DNA of 64,000 nucleotides from Neurospora crassa OR74A (lineage: Eukaryota; Ascomycota; Sordariomycetes; Sordariales; Sordariaceae). Positions 23,023 to 33,742 of the stretch are shown piece by piece; within the stretch, counting starts at the first letter, position 1, and each line of letters starts with the position of its first letter. The translations under genes and the position numbers were made by a program. The stretch lies in assembly GCF_000182925.2 (NCBI RefSeq), contig NC_026501.1, positions 6,241,917-6,305,916 on the forward strand. The letters are read 5' to 3'. Below the pieces are notes generated by a model that saw nothing but the letters and a program-made list of their open reading frames with translations, had not been told where the DNA came from and searched no databases.

Positions 23023-24837
23023 TAGGAGGGCTCTGATTATTATTATTATTATCTTTGTAATTACCATAGACGACCTGATGACTGATGGCGTCAATGATTT
23101 AAGTCATGAACATTAATGTAAATATGAATGTCTGATGAAGTCCCCCTCAGGTTCCTCAACTTTTTTTGTTGTGTGGCGGTGAAGAGATGAAATCGACGGC
23201 CGGCCATTGTCATCAACGTGGAGGGCTGTCGAAGGGCTTTCTTTGTCACCATGCTATTCTTTGTGCCTTCATTGTCTGATACTGGCAGTTGTCGGGTTGC
23301 TGTTGGCCTTGATCCCTGAAGAAACTTGATCGGTTGTCGTCGCTTCAGTGAGTGGATATGGCGATCATGGCGGAGTTGGAGTGTTGGGGTTTTGACGATC
23401 ATTCTTCCTTGTCCCGCAGACCTTGATTGTCATCCCTTTAACTGCTCAAATGTATCATTTTCGCCAAGACCAGAATGTAGCCAATCGGCTGGCCGTATTT
23501 TATCCACCTTTACATCTGCACCCATACAGATACCTAAATCTCGCCAACTTTTGTAGCACTTTAGGTATGGAGACCAATCAACCAATAGTATCATCCTCCT
23601 CGCCCACAAAACGAAAACACGATTTTTTTTCAAACCTCAACACAACGGGTACAAATCTCGTAGTATTTGCGTTTGATAATGAAATTCTATACTTCTATCC
23701 TAATCCTTCAAAGGCCAATATAGAATAATTAGATTTCTTAGAAAAAAGGATACTTTTCGCATCGGCGATCTTTTGCATGGATCTTCCTGCAGGCGTTGCT
23801 TGGCGGCGTCAGAAAGTCACCAAGTACTGCAAGTCTCCCCCGGTCTTGGCAAAAATGATACATTTGAGCAGTTAAAGGGATGAAACGTGAAGAAGAGAAA
23901 TGATTGGCCAATACTTGAATTCCAGCCAATCAAGGTCCATCCCGATGAGCTCCCCGCACCTTTTCCTGTCCTTGTCCATGCGAGAATGGAGTTCAAGCGG
24001 CCCGACACCATCATAGTGTATGTACATGTAGTGTAGAGTAGGGTTACATGGAGCGGGAAGAGCATCGTACATAGATGAAAGGACCCTAAATTTGCAATCC
24101 CGAAGCAGCCCTTTTTCGGATGGACAAGGTCCAAGGGCACGGACTCTATCAAAATCGAACTCTGGGAACATCTTCATTACCTGAGATGCCCGTCAAGTCA
24201 TTGAACATCAATATTTCCCTTGTCACTAGCCGCAAAAAGACCTCGTGCCAAACCTGATGTACACACTTTTCTCCTCACCTTTATGACGTCTGAGGTTACT
24301 TCTAAGCTAATCAACAACTCTTGATCCTATGGCATGCTAAGGTTCGTTCAACATGGCATACCAAAGACTCAGAAACGTTGGACTTGGTGGAGTGCGAGGG
24401 ATAGGTTGGTGTCGCATACAATTGAGGCAGTCATTAGTAGGTAAGATACCTCGACAGAGCTGTATGATTACAAGCCTATTTATTTCGAATTACAAGGTAC
24501 CTACTACCTAAATATATCGGGCACACGATATAAGTCATGAGTTGAAGAATTATGTAAAGTGCTTATTTCGTAAATCGATTATACATGCATGAAATAATTT
24601 ATTCCAACGCTAATCTAGTTCAAGTTGATCTTCTCTTTCGTCAAGTGCATAGCCCAAGCCAACAATGATCACCAAAAGATATGACGAGAGACCTGCTATA
24701 CGCCCTAGCCTACCAAGCTAAATTTACCCTACGCGATATCTGAGAACAGCAAGCAGAAAAGACCCGTTTCAAAATAACACAACTGCCTCACTTGAGACAG
24801 CCCGATTCAGCACCATCTAGTAACCACTCAAACTTCA
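23023..24837. other. intergenic with an inverted repeat, no gene seen
   Basis: Starts with a short (ATT)n run after the GH71 stop. The ORFs at 23.4-24.2 kb are produced by the inverted repeat listed separately and do not look like genes. The rest, 24.2-24.8 kb, is moderately AT-rich with no coding signal. Confidence 0.5.
23419..23937. repeat. inverted repeat, possible MITE-like or foldback relic
   Basis: The 42-bp arms at 23430-23471 and 23842-23883 are reverse complements with one C/T difference (starting TCATCCCTTTAACTGC). Outside each arm an 11-bp GACCTTGATTG is also inverted (23419-23429 and 23927-23937). On the right side 43 extra bases separate the two segments; on the left they are adjacent. 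No ORF of its own can be recognised between the arms. Confidence 0.75.
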
Positions 24838-26124
24838 TCAGAACTCAGGCTCCGAATCAGTCTCTCCATCCTCCTCATCCGGGCTCTCTGAAATGGCCCT
24901 CAGTCCCCTCCCACTGCCCCTCGTCTTTCCCGGGCGATGATGCGTGACATCATCAATTGCTTCCCACCTACCTGTAGTTGCACTCATCTCGGCCAGATAA
25001 AATGGACCATGGACTTTGATAGGAAAATCTCTAACCAAAGGCGTCAAGCATTTCTCATAGGTACCATGCATGGTTAAAGGCGGCGCACTAGCCGTTTGGA
25101 AGGCTTTTTCCTTGATTTCATGCATGAAATTTTGGACGCGTGGGTCGTTCGATTCATTCAGCCCCGTCATCAACATACACCCAGTCAACGAAGGGGTAAG
25201 CTTCTTCTCGAGCGCCTCAGCGCGGCGAATGAAATTGCTAAGGTCGGGTGGGGGACAGGACGGTTCGCGAATTCGCCGGCCTGCTTGGTCCTTGAATTGC
25301 TTCAGCTCGTGACAGAAGTCGTAGTAGAGCGAGAGGATGGCGGTCATGGGCGCGTCTCCCGGGATGGTACGACCCCGTTGGGGGTCATCGGGGTAAGGGA
25401 CCGCGCCGTCTCTCGGTGGCCGCTGGTGCTCGGGCAGGTTGATGCAGATCAATAAACGTGCCCATTCCATGACTTGGTCGATGTCTCTGGTGGCCATATG
25501 GTTGGGGTTAAAGCCGAAGTCCCAACCGGCATAGCCAAAATCACCGAGGTAGAAGTCTGGGATGTCGCTGAGCTCTCCGTCGCCGGAAGGAGCAAAGTGC
25601 AGCCATATATTACCGGGGTGTAGATCTTTATGGAAGATTGGTTTCTTGTAGACGGTGTAGAGGTGTTGCAGAGAGCTGAAGACCTGGTGGAGCATGCGGG
25701 CGATGAGTCTTGCTGGAAACCGCTTGTCTGGGTTGAACTTGGTGTGCTTGATGGAGTTATACTTGGTCATAATCAAGTCCTTGACTGAACCGCCGTTGAT
25801 GAGCTGCCAGTAGGATACCAGATGGAAAAGCCCATTCTTGGACTGGATCTTTTCGTATCCGTAGAATTCCGGAATCAGTGGTCGGATATCGGGCGAGCGA
25901 GGTGGCTTACTCAGGTATTCTTCCATGAGGTGGAACTCATTGGGTTCGATGCATTTGCTTCGATCGAGACGGTTCTTGCTCACCTTGCGAATGAGAAGCT
26001 CACCTGTGCTGACTTTCTGGACGACTTGTGCTTGGGCTTCGGCGCCATGACCGGCCGTTCTGCAGAAGACATAGTCAGATCCTCTGAACTTGAAGAGATA
26101 CGCTCGTGTGTTGGAGTCGGACAT
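24838..26124 (-). CDS. protein kinase-like protein with HKD catalytic loop
   Basis: Single exon, 428 residues; the ATG lies in a good fungal context (AACGACCATG). It has a eukaryotic-type protein kinase fold: probable ATP-binding Lys47 in LLIRKVSK, Glu68 or Glu69 as helix-C glutamate, catalytic loop HKDLHPGN (Asp167, Asn172) and LGDFGYAG (Asp195 of DFG). All catalytic residues are present, although the loop is His-Lys-Asp rather than His-Arg-Asp and a classic Gly-rich loop is not obvious (a GHGAEAQ stretch is near residue 25). No clear APE motif follows the DFG. A C-terminal tail of about 100 residues is acidic at the end (Asp/Glu-rich, EEDGETDSEPEF). It belongs to the divergent fungal kinase-like proteins seen in large numbers in Pezizomycotina; substrate unknown. 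No signal peptide, so cytoplasmic or nuclear. Confidence 0.85.
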   Translation of the reverse strand: MSDSNTRAYLFKFRGSDYVFCRTAGHGAEAQAQVVQKVSTGELLIRKVSKNRLDRSKCIEPNEFHLMEEYLSKPPRSPDIRPLIPEFYGYEKIQSKNGLFHLVSYWQLINGGSVKDLIMTKYNSIKHTKFNPDKRFPARLIARMLHQVFSSLQHLYTVYKKPIFHKDLHPGNIWLHFAPSGDGELSDIPDFYLGDFGYAGWDFGFNPNHMATRDIDQVMEWARLLICINLPEHQRPPRDGAVPYPDDPQRGRTIPGDAPMTAILSLYYDFCHELKQFKDQAGRRIREPSCPPPDLSNFIRRAEALEKKLTPSLTGCMLMTGLNESNDPRVQNFMHEIKEKAFQTASAPPLTMHGTYEKCLTPLVRDFPIKVHGPFYLAEMSATTGRWEAIDDVTHHRPGKTRGSGRGLRAISESPDEEDGETDSEPEF

Positions 26125-28078
26125 GGTCGTTGAGGGGAGGCAACTGACTTTCAGTGTATGTTTTCGCTGTTGGTTAGTCTGCTGAGATGCTTATTCCCTG
26201 TCTCTCATAAGACGAGACATCGGGATGTTTATAAACCGTACAGTCTCGCCGTCCACAAAGCAACGGTCGAATAACCATGTTATTTGGACACCCTGTCGAA
26301 GGGTAAGTTTAGTGCTCGTCTTCAATGGAATTGTTCGCTGAACTCAAAGAGTAAATGAGGCAGAATAAAGCCGCCAAACCTCCTTTATTCAAAATTTACG
26401 GCGGACAATGTGACTGCTGGGGATTTTGCTTTGTTCTCGTCATACTGCCGTCTTTGGTCGTTAGTACAAGGGAGCATTGTGCTCGAAATTCAGTCCCGGA
26501 CCATTCGCCAGAAACATTTTATAAGTTTGAAAAGTCGGTTTGACTTCAGGGGTAGTGGTGAGCTTTTTGAGTATTTGCCTGGGGGTTGAGTATGCGAGTG
26601 GAATGTTTAGGCTTCATATTACCGAATGATATTCGTGTGCCGTGCTGTCCTTCCAGCGACAAGGCGGAAAAAAAAAAAAAAAAGGGGGGGTTCTGTTTTT
26701 AAGCGAACAAAGCACACTGAAATGGACTACATTACTAGTAAGGCTCGTCTGGTCAGATTATCCTACCCGAAGCCACTTGAAATGGCTCCAGTTCAACGAG
26801 TAATTAATCTGGTGAAGAGGACTTTGCCATATTTACAACACTTCCGATGTCGCAGCTTGAATCGTTTCGCAGACTCATTTTCCCGCGAGTAAAAGGACGA
26901 ATGTAGAGATGTTTCGTTGAACGAATCCAGATTCTCGCTCTTTATTCGTAGGGGAGTTCGTGATAGCTTCTTTTTTTCGTGTGACGATGGTGACGATGAA
27001 TACCTGGTTGGAGATGTATTCGAGTGCCAAGAGACTGTTTGTTGGAGCGTTGGAGTTGAGGTGCGAAAGACGGAGCTGCAAGTCCGGCCCCTGGACGTTC
27101 ATTCCGCGACCAACCAATGAGCTGCTGTGTTCTATTAGTCCTCATCAGACACAGAGTTTGATTGGTCCCCAGAAGTGCAAGTGTGGATCTGCGTTTCTCT
27201 GCGATTCCTGCCTAGACGAGTGTCAGCACTTCGTCCGACTCTTTACTACCATCCTCTCCTCACACTCAATCTTCCTCTATGGTAATGTCTAAACGACAAG
27301 TCAACAAGCCGCCACCCAAAACCTTGAAAGAACGTGGACATGGACCGACAATCAGTCCCCCCTCCCCTGGCCTCTGTCGCAATATCGCTGCTGCTAAATT
27401 TCGTGGACTTGGGGTTGGTAGCTCATCGGCGGTCATACCGATTCGAACAATATTCAGCTTTCCTCTATATGTGGTCAACAGTTATTTTTTCATCTTGCAG
27501 CAATGAAAACTCTTGACTAGCTTGAGGCCTCGGCGTTGATCCTCAACCCACCCCCGTTACAAAGGCGCCAACGCTCAACCTCTTCCGAGATATTCTCTCA
27601 CGCGCCGACAACACGAATACCAACAAGGTGAGCGCCTCCTTCAGCTTTCTACTGGCTGTGGCGGTATGATAAGACCGGCGTTCGACTTTATGTATTGGAA
27701 TTTGGATACCATTGTTGACTTGAAAGTCTCAAATACCACATAATGAAGTAATTGAGCATAGCGTATAGTTGCCCTTATTCGTCGACCAAGCATCCCATGG
27801 GCCATGCTGTTTCGAGATACTAACCCAACCTACTACCACAATCCCCTTAGCCTGAAGGCATTTGTTTTTTTTTTCTTCAAAATACACTAACAGTGTTCGA
27901 ATATGAACAAAGAAAGGGAATGTGACAACACAGGTCCCAGACCCAGTCCCAGACCCGGCCGAGACACAGGAGGTGCTCCAGGCCAGGCCAAGCAGGCAGG
28001 AAAACTTCAACTCCTCAGTAGCCACCAGTGGCCCCGTTTCGTCGGATTCGATCACCAAATGAGATCTATTCAACTGAT
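26125..28078. other. intergenic, no gene seen
   Basis: Balanced composition with short ORFs on both strands and none convincing. A 16-base A run followed by seven G lies at 26,668-26,690. The minus-strand ORF at 27,729-28,097 is the 3' flank of the knottin-like gene, not a gene. Confidence 0.45.
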
Positions 28079-28406
28079 TTAATCGCTGGGAGTGCAAACC
28101 GACTCGCCATCAGCGCTCACGCACTTCATGCCTGAGCAGCAGTCTGACGTAACTCGGCATGTGGTGAGAATGGCACGGCATGGCTGGTTTACGAAAGGCT
28201 TGGGTCAGCTCAAGCTCGTTATTTTATCTCTTTGGGGTCATTACAAGACAACCTACCTCTGGGGCGTAGCGGTAGTCCAGATTGGCCTCACGCTTAAAGA
28301 GGGACCGCGGCTGCAGTTTAGCACCGCTGGGACTGAGACGGTGACCGGGGAGTACCATGCCGGAAACCAGGCCGAGGAAGGAGACAAGGACAATGGAAGC
28401 CTTCAT
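28079..28406 (-). CDS. secreted knottin-like cysteine-rich peptide precursor
   Basis: Two exons, 28406-28257 and 28183-28079, joined in phase 0 across a 73-nt intron with donor GTAGGT, branch site AGCTGAC and acceptor CCAG, giving 84 residues. Residues 1-16 form a signal peptide ([16 protein letters not shown]). A short propeptide ends in Lys38-Arg39, a Kex2-type site. The predicted mature peptide (residues 40-84, 45 aa) has exactly six cysteines at 52, 59, 65, 66, 71 and 80. That spacing is C-x6-C-x5-CC-x4-C-x8-C, the inhibitor cystine knot (knottin) pattern known from animal, plant and some fungal mini-proteins. All six cysteines lie in exon 2, which ends at a TAA eight residues before its random continuation would matter. 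I know of no named family for it; it could be an effector, an antimicrobial peptide or an inhibitor. The target is unknown. It was invisible as one ORF because neither exon alone is complete. Confidence 0.82.
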
Positions 28407-29502
28407 TTCTGCTTGTTTTATTTCCTGGGCTCTGGAGATGGCGCTAAGCTGTTTGGAGAAATGCCGAAAGAAAGAGCGTCGGGGTAAAGATGTCGAACCA
28501 GCGACAAAAGGTAAAGCGGTTAGAAGTGAAGGTGAAGGCAAAAAGTGAGGTTGAGGTGAAAACAGCAGAAGATCCGAAGCACAGCTTCACCTATTTTTGG
28601 CTGAAGGAACCTCTTTCCGTCTCTTTCTGCCTGCGAAAGATGAACTACCACACAAAGGGGGTGGTTGTAAGAATGCAATGCCCAAACTAGGAAACTGCAA
28701 GTAAAACTAGGTTTTAAGAAAAAAGCGAACACCGGGTTCGAAAAGAAGGAGGAGAATCTGGAAACACAGCAGAAAGAGACCTGGACGAGAAAGATTTCTC
28801 TATGCGGGAACGTAGGTAACTTTGGCCCGCGGCCATCTTTACTTATAACAGAGCCTCTCCCTCCTCCTTCCCGTGGGCACAGAGGGAAAGACGAAATCGG
28901 AACTGCGGAAGTTGCGTTGTGCCAAGATCGTCAACGTGAACCGCAGGACGTACTGTGGGGTTGACGGTCGGGTACCTGAATTGCAACCTGGGATAAACCC
29001 CCCTGAGAGGGATGTGGCGTCAGGGGTAGCACTAACAGTGACACATGGGATCTAGGCATGAAACTGTTAGTGATACGAACCCCGGGACTGCTGCTGCGGG
29101 GGTGAGGTAGACGAGGCATGGACTCTGTTTCGAAAGGTTACAGCAAACGCCGACAGTGCCAGGTCACTGACGGGCATCGCCTGTCAATTAAGATCATATC
29201 TGTGCCGATTGGTTCATCCCATCTTGCTCGTCCGAATCCTGAAACACGCTCAACATCGAAACCTGAAGGTTCACGCTTCTCTCAAAAGCAACGCGCGTTT
29301 CCCTTCCGCCTCTATTTTACTTCTAGCGGCGCATTCCCGATCACCGGCACGATATTGGAGGTTGAGGATGCCCAAAACATGAAATCCGATCAGCAATATC
29401 AGATATCACCTACATGACGACATGTAGGTTGTACTTCAACAATGCTGATCATCACCACCTCCATCACCTCTAGATACTATTAGCAACCACCTACTCGACC
29501 GC
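28407..29502. other. intergenic, promoter side of the knottin-like gene
   Basis: Just upstream of the ATG (minus strand) is a pyrimidine-rich leader with CTTTCTTTC. A TATA-like ATAAGTAAA lies about 430 bases upstream. The remainder, to the GH16 relic, has no gene I can support. Confidence 0.45.
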
Positions 29503-29932
29503 TTACCCAGCCCCAATCCCGTCCACCGTCTTGTCATTCGTCGTCTGCTCCCCCTCTAAATTCTTCGCAATATTATTCGGAAAATTCCCTCCCACTGCCA
29601 CATTCAAAATCAACATAATTCGGCATCCTCGTAACCGCCGTCCAAGCCTTTTCATCCCCAATCTGCGCTCCAGTCAACACCACCATCGGCCTTCCCTCCA
29701 CCAAATACTTCATATTCTCGCCTTTCCAGGAGGTTCCTGTGGCGATGACGCATTGGAAGGACGAGGGGTGGAAGCCCACATGGAAGGAGGGGGAGAACGT
29801 CTTGGAACAAAATGTGGGGGAGTAGCCTGATGGTATGGCGATGCCCCGGCGAGAGAGCTGGGGTTGGGTTGGGGCTGCTAGTGCACCCCAGGTCAAGAAG
29901 AGTATTGCACTTGCGAAAACAGAAAACGTCAT
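29503..29932 (-). pseudogene. GH16 beta-glucanase relic with an intact signal peptide
   Basis: Opens with a good signal peptide (MTFSVFASAILFLTWGALAA) and a dibasic-type SRRG. After about 30 residues it jumps to the C-terminal part of a GH16 glycoside hydrolase: GENMKYLVEGRPMVVLTGAQ and IGDEKAWTAVTR match the strand that carries the family's Asp-Gly turn and Gly-Ala-Gln block. In this frame the protein ends after 119 residues. One base out of frame the family continues as MLILNVAVGGNFPNNIAKN to a TAA at 29503-29505, right where a GTAAGC donor could begin a further intron. So there is a large internal deletion, including the catalytic Glu-x-Asp-x-x-Glu region, plus a +1 frameshift. It cannot be an active glucanase. 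A 119-residue secreted protein could still be made. Confidence 0.72.
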
Positions 29933-31270
29933 GTTGACTGTGCAGCTAATGGGCGATGGTAGCGAGTGGATAAAGCGAATGCAGTCAAGTGACTGTCATC
30001 CTCAACAAGAAGGAGCTTGTCCAAGAGGGGAATCTAGTAGGATGATTTCTGTCTTCCATATTTCAGGCTGCGAAAGCCATGTTTAGACACATCTGAATGG
30101 TTCAGTTGATAGCACGAAGCTATCCAGAAGTCTGTCCAGGATGTTCTGGCATCTGACGAATTGCTTCGTTCCTATCAGATCTCGGAAATAGCCTTCACAA
30201 AAGGCCTACTCATACTTCAGGTACCGTACAACCACATCTGGATCGAGAGAGCAGTTCTCCAATGCTTCTGGAGATCTACTAGGGGACACACTCAGGTTGG
30301 TCCCGGCAGTGCCTGGTTTAGCCCGCCGCTGCGTCGTCGTTTCAGCTTGCCGTGTCTAGTTCGGAGCCTCATGATCCGGGCAAATGGTCCAAGTGCGGTT
30401 GCACAATGAGGTAGTTAGTCTTGCATGTCAAAGTAATTATGGACATCACTTTTCTCACGGCTTTTGTTCACTCATATGGCCTTCTACTGTACCCATCCTA
30501 CCTACCTTGGCAGGATGGAACCGCAGTCCTCGAAAAAATATGCTTCGTATCAATAAGCTCTTTACCCATACCCCACGGCACTCCTACTTGCACTAACGAA
30601 CCACGAACGACGCCACATATCCCTCTAACTATTACCCTGGAACAAGACTGCTACTCGGGGTTGATGCTGGGAAATGTCATAGGACAGCTATTGTAGTAAG
30701 AAATGAGGAAGTATTGTTTCCTGATCATCTTTTTTGTCTAGGGATAGGTAACGACAATAAAGGACATCTAGTATTAACTTGGTAAAGTAGGTAGGCATTG
30801 ATGTATATCAGTTGGAAGGTCGCCAATGTTTCTTAGCTCTCATTCCGCGCCATGATTGCCTCGCATGTAGGCACTGCTTTCACCAACGTGGTTAAGTGGT
30901 ACTCTTTCGTACTACATGTTGACCTACCAGTAGCATACGCCGCTCGAATCGTCATTACATCTGCAACCGCGAGATATAGCAAGTTTTCCGGGTAGAAAAG
31001 CACTCCTCATTCCTGTCATCCATGGATCAACAAAAGAGAATTCTGACCTGTGTAGAACAAGAAGTGGAACCCAACACCAACCCTCCATCATCTCCTATGC
31101 ACGCCAGAAGCCAAGTCCCTGTTACCGCAACAATGATAAACCTAGTAATACACCCGCTTGTCGTGCCAGAAACTACAATACCGAGAAAGAAAACAAGAAG
31201 GAAAGATGAAATGCAGCCCCAGTCATGATCTTCGTAGTATAATCACGCTCGCCCTCTTCAAAGAACACTG
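29933..31270. other. intergenic, no gene seen
   Basis: Balanced composition. Short ORFs around 30.2-30.7 kb and 31.0-31.2 kb have no domain, signal peptide or splice structure that I can support. Confidence 0.5.
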
Positions 31271-32300
31271 TCAGATGGCTGTCTCTTGACGAGACGCCTT
31301 CTCCGTTGTATCTGACCTAGCGTCATCGTTGTTCTTGGCCGCAGACACTGGCTTCTTATCCTTGATGCTGAGACCCTCCATCGCCTTGCTGGCTCCAGAG
31401 AACGGACATGTACTGTCAGATGCAGATGCCGCCGCCGCCGCCCAGTCTTTGCTTTCGACAACGGACGAAAAAGGACACGCTGAGCCGCCAGTAGCAGCAG
31501 CAGGAGCCGAAGAAGAAGAGGCTTCGGCAGTCTCATCCAGCACCTTCTTGCCATGCAAGAACCCTTCCTTCTCTACGACGCCAAAGTCCATTCCGTCCGT
31601 GAACTCTTCACCATCATGTACATACCATCTGGTGAACAAGTCGTTCTGGATCCAAATAACCTTGCCCAGTGCCTTGACAAAGGCAATCTTGCGCGGCATC
31701 GGCAGGCGTGGGTGCGACAGGATGGCCTCGTTGAGAATGTCCTGGATGACGCCCAGGGTGACGCCGATGTGGATGTACTCGATGTGCAACGGGTGCGTGC
31801 GGCCGAGCCCAGTGTGCATCATGCCCACTTTGTCGAGGTACTCCCAGAACTCCATCTGCGTAGGGTCCGAGCATAGCTTCTTAAGATATGCGCGCAGGAA
31901 CAGCTTGCGGTGGAGAATCTGGGGGCTTTCCTCGTCGGGGACCTCGTCCATGGAACCCTCGAAGGCGGTGCTGCGGGTCTGGAAGGCGCGCGCCGTGATG
32001 TCGTATTGGAGGAGCTTCTTGTAGACGATGTTGACTACGGCGGGGATCAGGGCTTGGATGTACTTGGCACCGGAGGAGAGAGCTTCGACGTCATCTGTAT
32101 TTGAAAAGAAATGTGAGAAACACTCGTCCGTGGCTGGCCCCTGAAGCCATCTTTCCTGAGGATAACTTACCGGTGCCGAAATCAAGGAAGGAATGGAGAT
32201 AGCGGATGCGCGCCTCGAGACTGGTGTAGAGCTCCTTGCGGTCGATGTGCTGCATCGGGGCTCTGGTTCTCGCAGAGCTCGAGCTGGCTGAAGACGCCAT
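31271..32300 (-). CDS. protoglobin / globin-sensor domain protein
   Basis: Two exons, 32300-32171 and 32094-31271, joined across a 76-nt intron (GTAAGT...ACAG) that splits codon 44, giving 317 residues. The domain, about residues 15-235, is the fungal protoglobin (globin-coupled-sensor type) heme fold: an early helix with SLEARIRYLHSFLDFGT, the E-helix region SSGAKYIQALIPAVVNIVYK, and the F/G region MMHTGLGRTHPLHIEYIHIG. His137 in MMHTG fits the proximal heme ligand. The tail, about 240-317, is Ala/Ser-rich and carries two Cys-Pro-Phe-Ser motifs (Cys250 and Cys273), the form of heme-regulatory CP motifs. The likely role is binding O2, NO or CO for sensing or detoxification in the cytosol. There is no attached signalling domain. 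The start chosen is the ATG that gives the conserved N-terminal helix; the longer exon-2 frame upstream is intron read-through. Confidence 0.88.
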
Positions 32301-33742
32301 TGTGACTGATGGTTCTTTCTACAAGCCAAGAGGAGGATATGGATGTGTTTCTTGATGGCCCAAAGAAGTGGAAGAAAAGAAAACAACACCCGACGTCTTG
32401 CAAGGTATTGATGTTCGAGACTGCAGTCAGTCAGTCAGCCAGTTAGTTAGTGTTGAGCTGCTGGTGAAACCGGCCGATAGTTACCTCTTTATGGTGGAAT
32501 TGGTGGGGGCGGGACGGGTGTTAGTGATAGCGGGGAACCTTGATGTCCACGAGTAACGCAGATGGGCAACGTAACCTCAAATAAAATAATAGGTAAAAAA
32601 CTCCAGATGATTGGAGAGGAGGTTGTGATCTGCGATCCATGAGAAGTTAGAAGGACAAATGGTGCTTTTGAAGGCCCAAAGACCATGGTGATGCGAGCGC
32701 CAAAGGTACCTGCTTCTCTCGTGGGGCAGCACAATGCGCCTTCCCGAGTGGTGGTTCGATAAGTCACGCCATGTTCGAGGTTCCCGGCCCATCAACAATC
32801 ACCCCATAGGTATTGTGTTTTTTTTTTCCTCATAGAAACTACTGCCTCCGAAAAATAAAACAAGGTCATAAGCGTTAGGTATACAGTCGGAACGCATGAC
32901 TGGAAATGTTTGTTTCTTCGGGCCGCGCCTGGGACCAAGCATTTCGCGACATATCGGTTTCTTAAACCGGCACCTCCCTCGCTCCCCGTAAAGCGCTGCT
33001 TCCGACTTTGGCCGACTTACAATCTTGTCCTTCGCAATTCGGCGTCCCGGACGGGAACTTAATTCGAAACATAGTTGGAGATGCGCAGAAATGCTCCCCA
33101 GGTCGTCCTCGCAACCGCCCCTCATGGTTGTTCGAGATCCTTCATTCCATTAGACAATACCATTCTTCAAAGCGTCATCCATCGAGCTGAGTGCTCTTGA
33201 AGCTGTTCCTTCCTGCTATTCATAAGATATAGACATCTTCTGACTAACTTTAGCTACAACATCAGATATGCCTGAAATAGTTATAGACTCCCGTCAGCCC
33301 TCAAAGAGATCTGCAAAATTCTTGGGCACGATCACGGCCCGGATATCGGGGCTCGCTGCTACCTTTGACGTAGTCCGGATTAATCAGGGTAAAATGCCAC
33401 CAATAAAAGCTCAACACCGCCTAATGCTATACCGAGACTCGACGACCGAAGTCACAGGAACCTCCTATTCAGGCTGATCAGCGAACTACCTGGACTCGAA
33501 CTTTCATATACTCCCCTCTCGAAGCTCTCGGAAAAGCAGCTCCAGAGCAGCGGGGTCCTTCGATGTAACATCGCCACATGACGAGGGTCGAGATGGACAA
33601 AGACCGATCACGATGCCATTGCCGCATATATCAATGCGGATGATCTCTGCTAGATACTCAAGACATTGGTCTAGACTAGATCAGTATTGGTATTGGGGTT
33701 GAGAGCCGAGCAGAGACCGGAGCAGCAAATCAACTCAGCAAG
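32301..33742. other. divergent intergenic region between protoglobin and GH67 genes
   Basis: Holds the promoters of both genes, which are transcribed away from each other. A GGCTGA at 33472-33477, about 270 bases before the GH67 start, matches the loose GGCTRA consensus of the xylanase activator XlnR/Xyr1, but a six-base site is weak evidence. No gene seen. Confidence 0.45.

Noticed and set aside
23423-23929. ORFs on opposite strands sharing the peptide PLTAQMYHF
   Set aside because: Both come from the arms of one inverted repeat; neither has any other gene-like feature.
31329-32024. 231-codon plus-strand ORF
   Set aside because: It is antisense to the protoglobin gene, which has a clear domain and intron.
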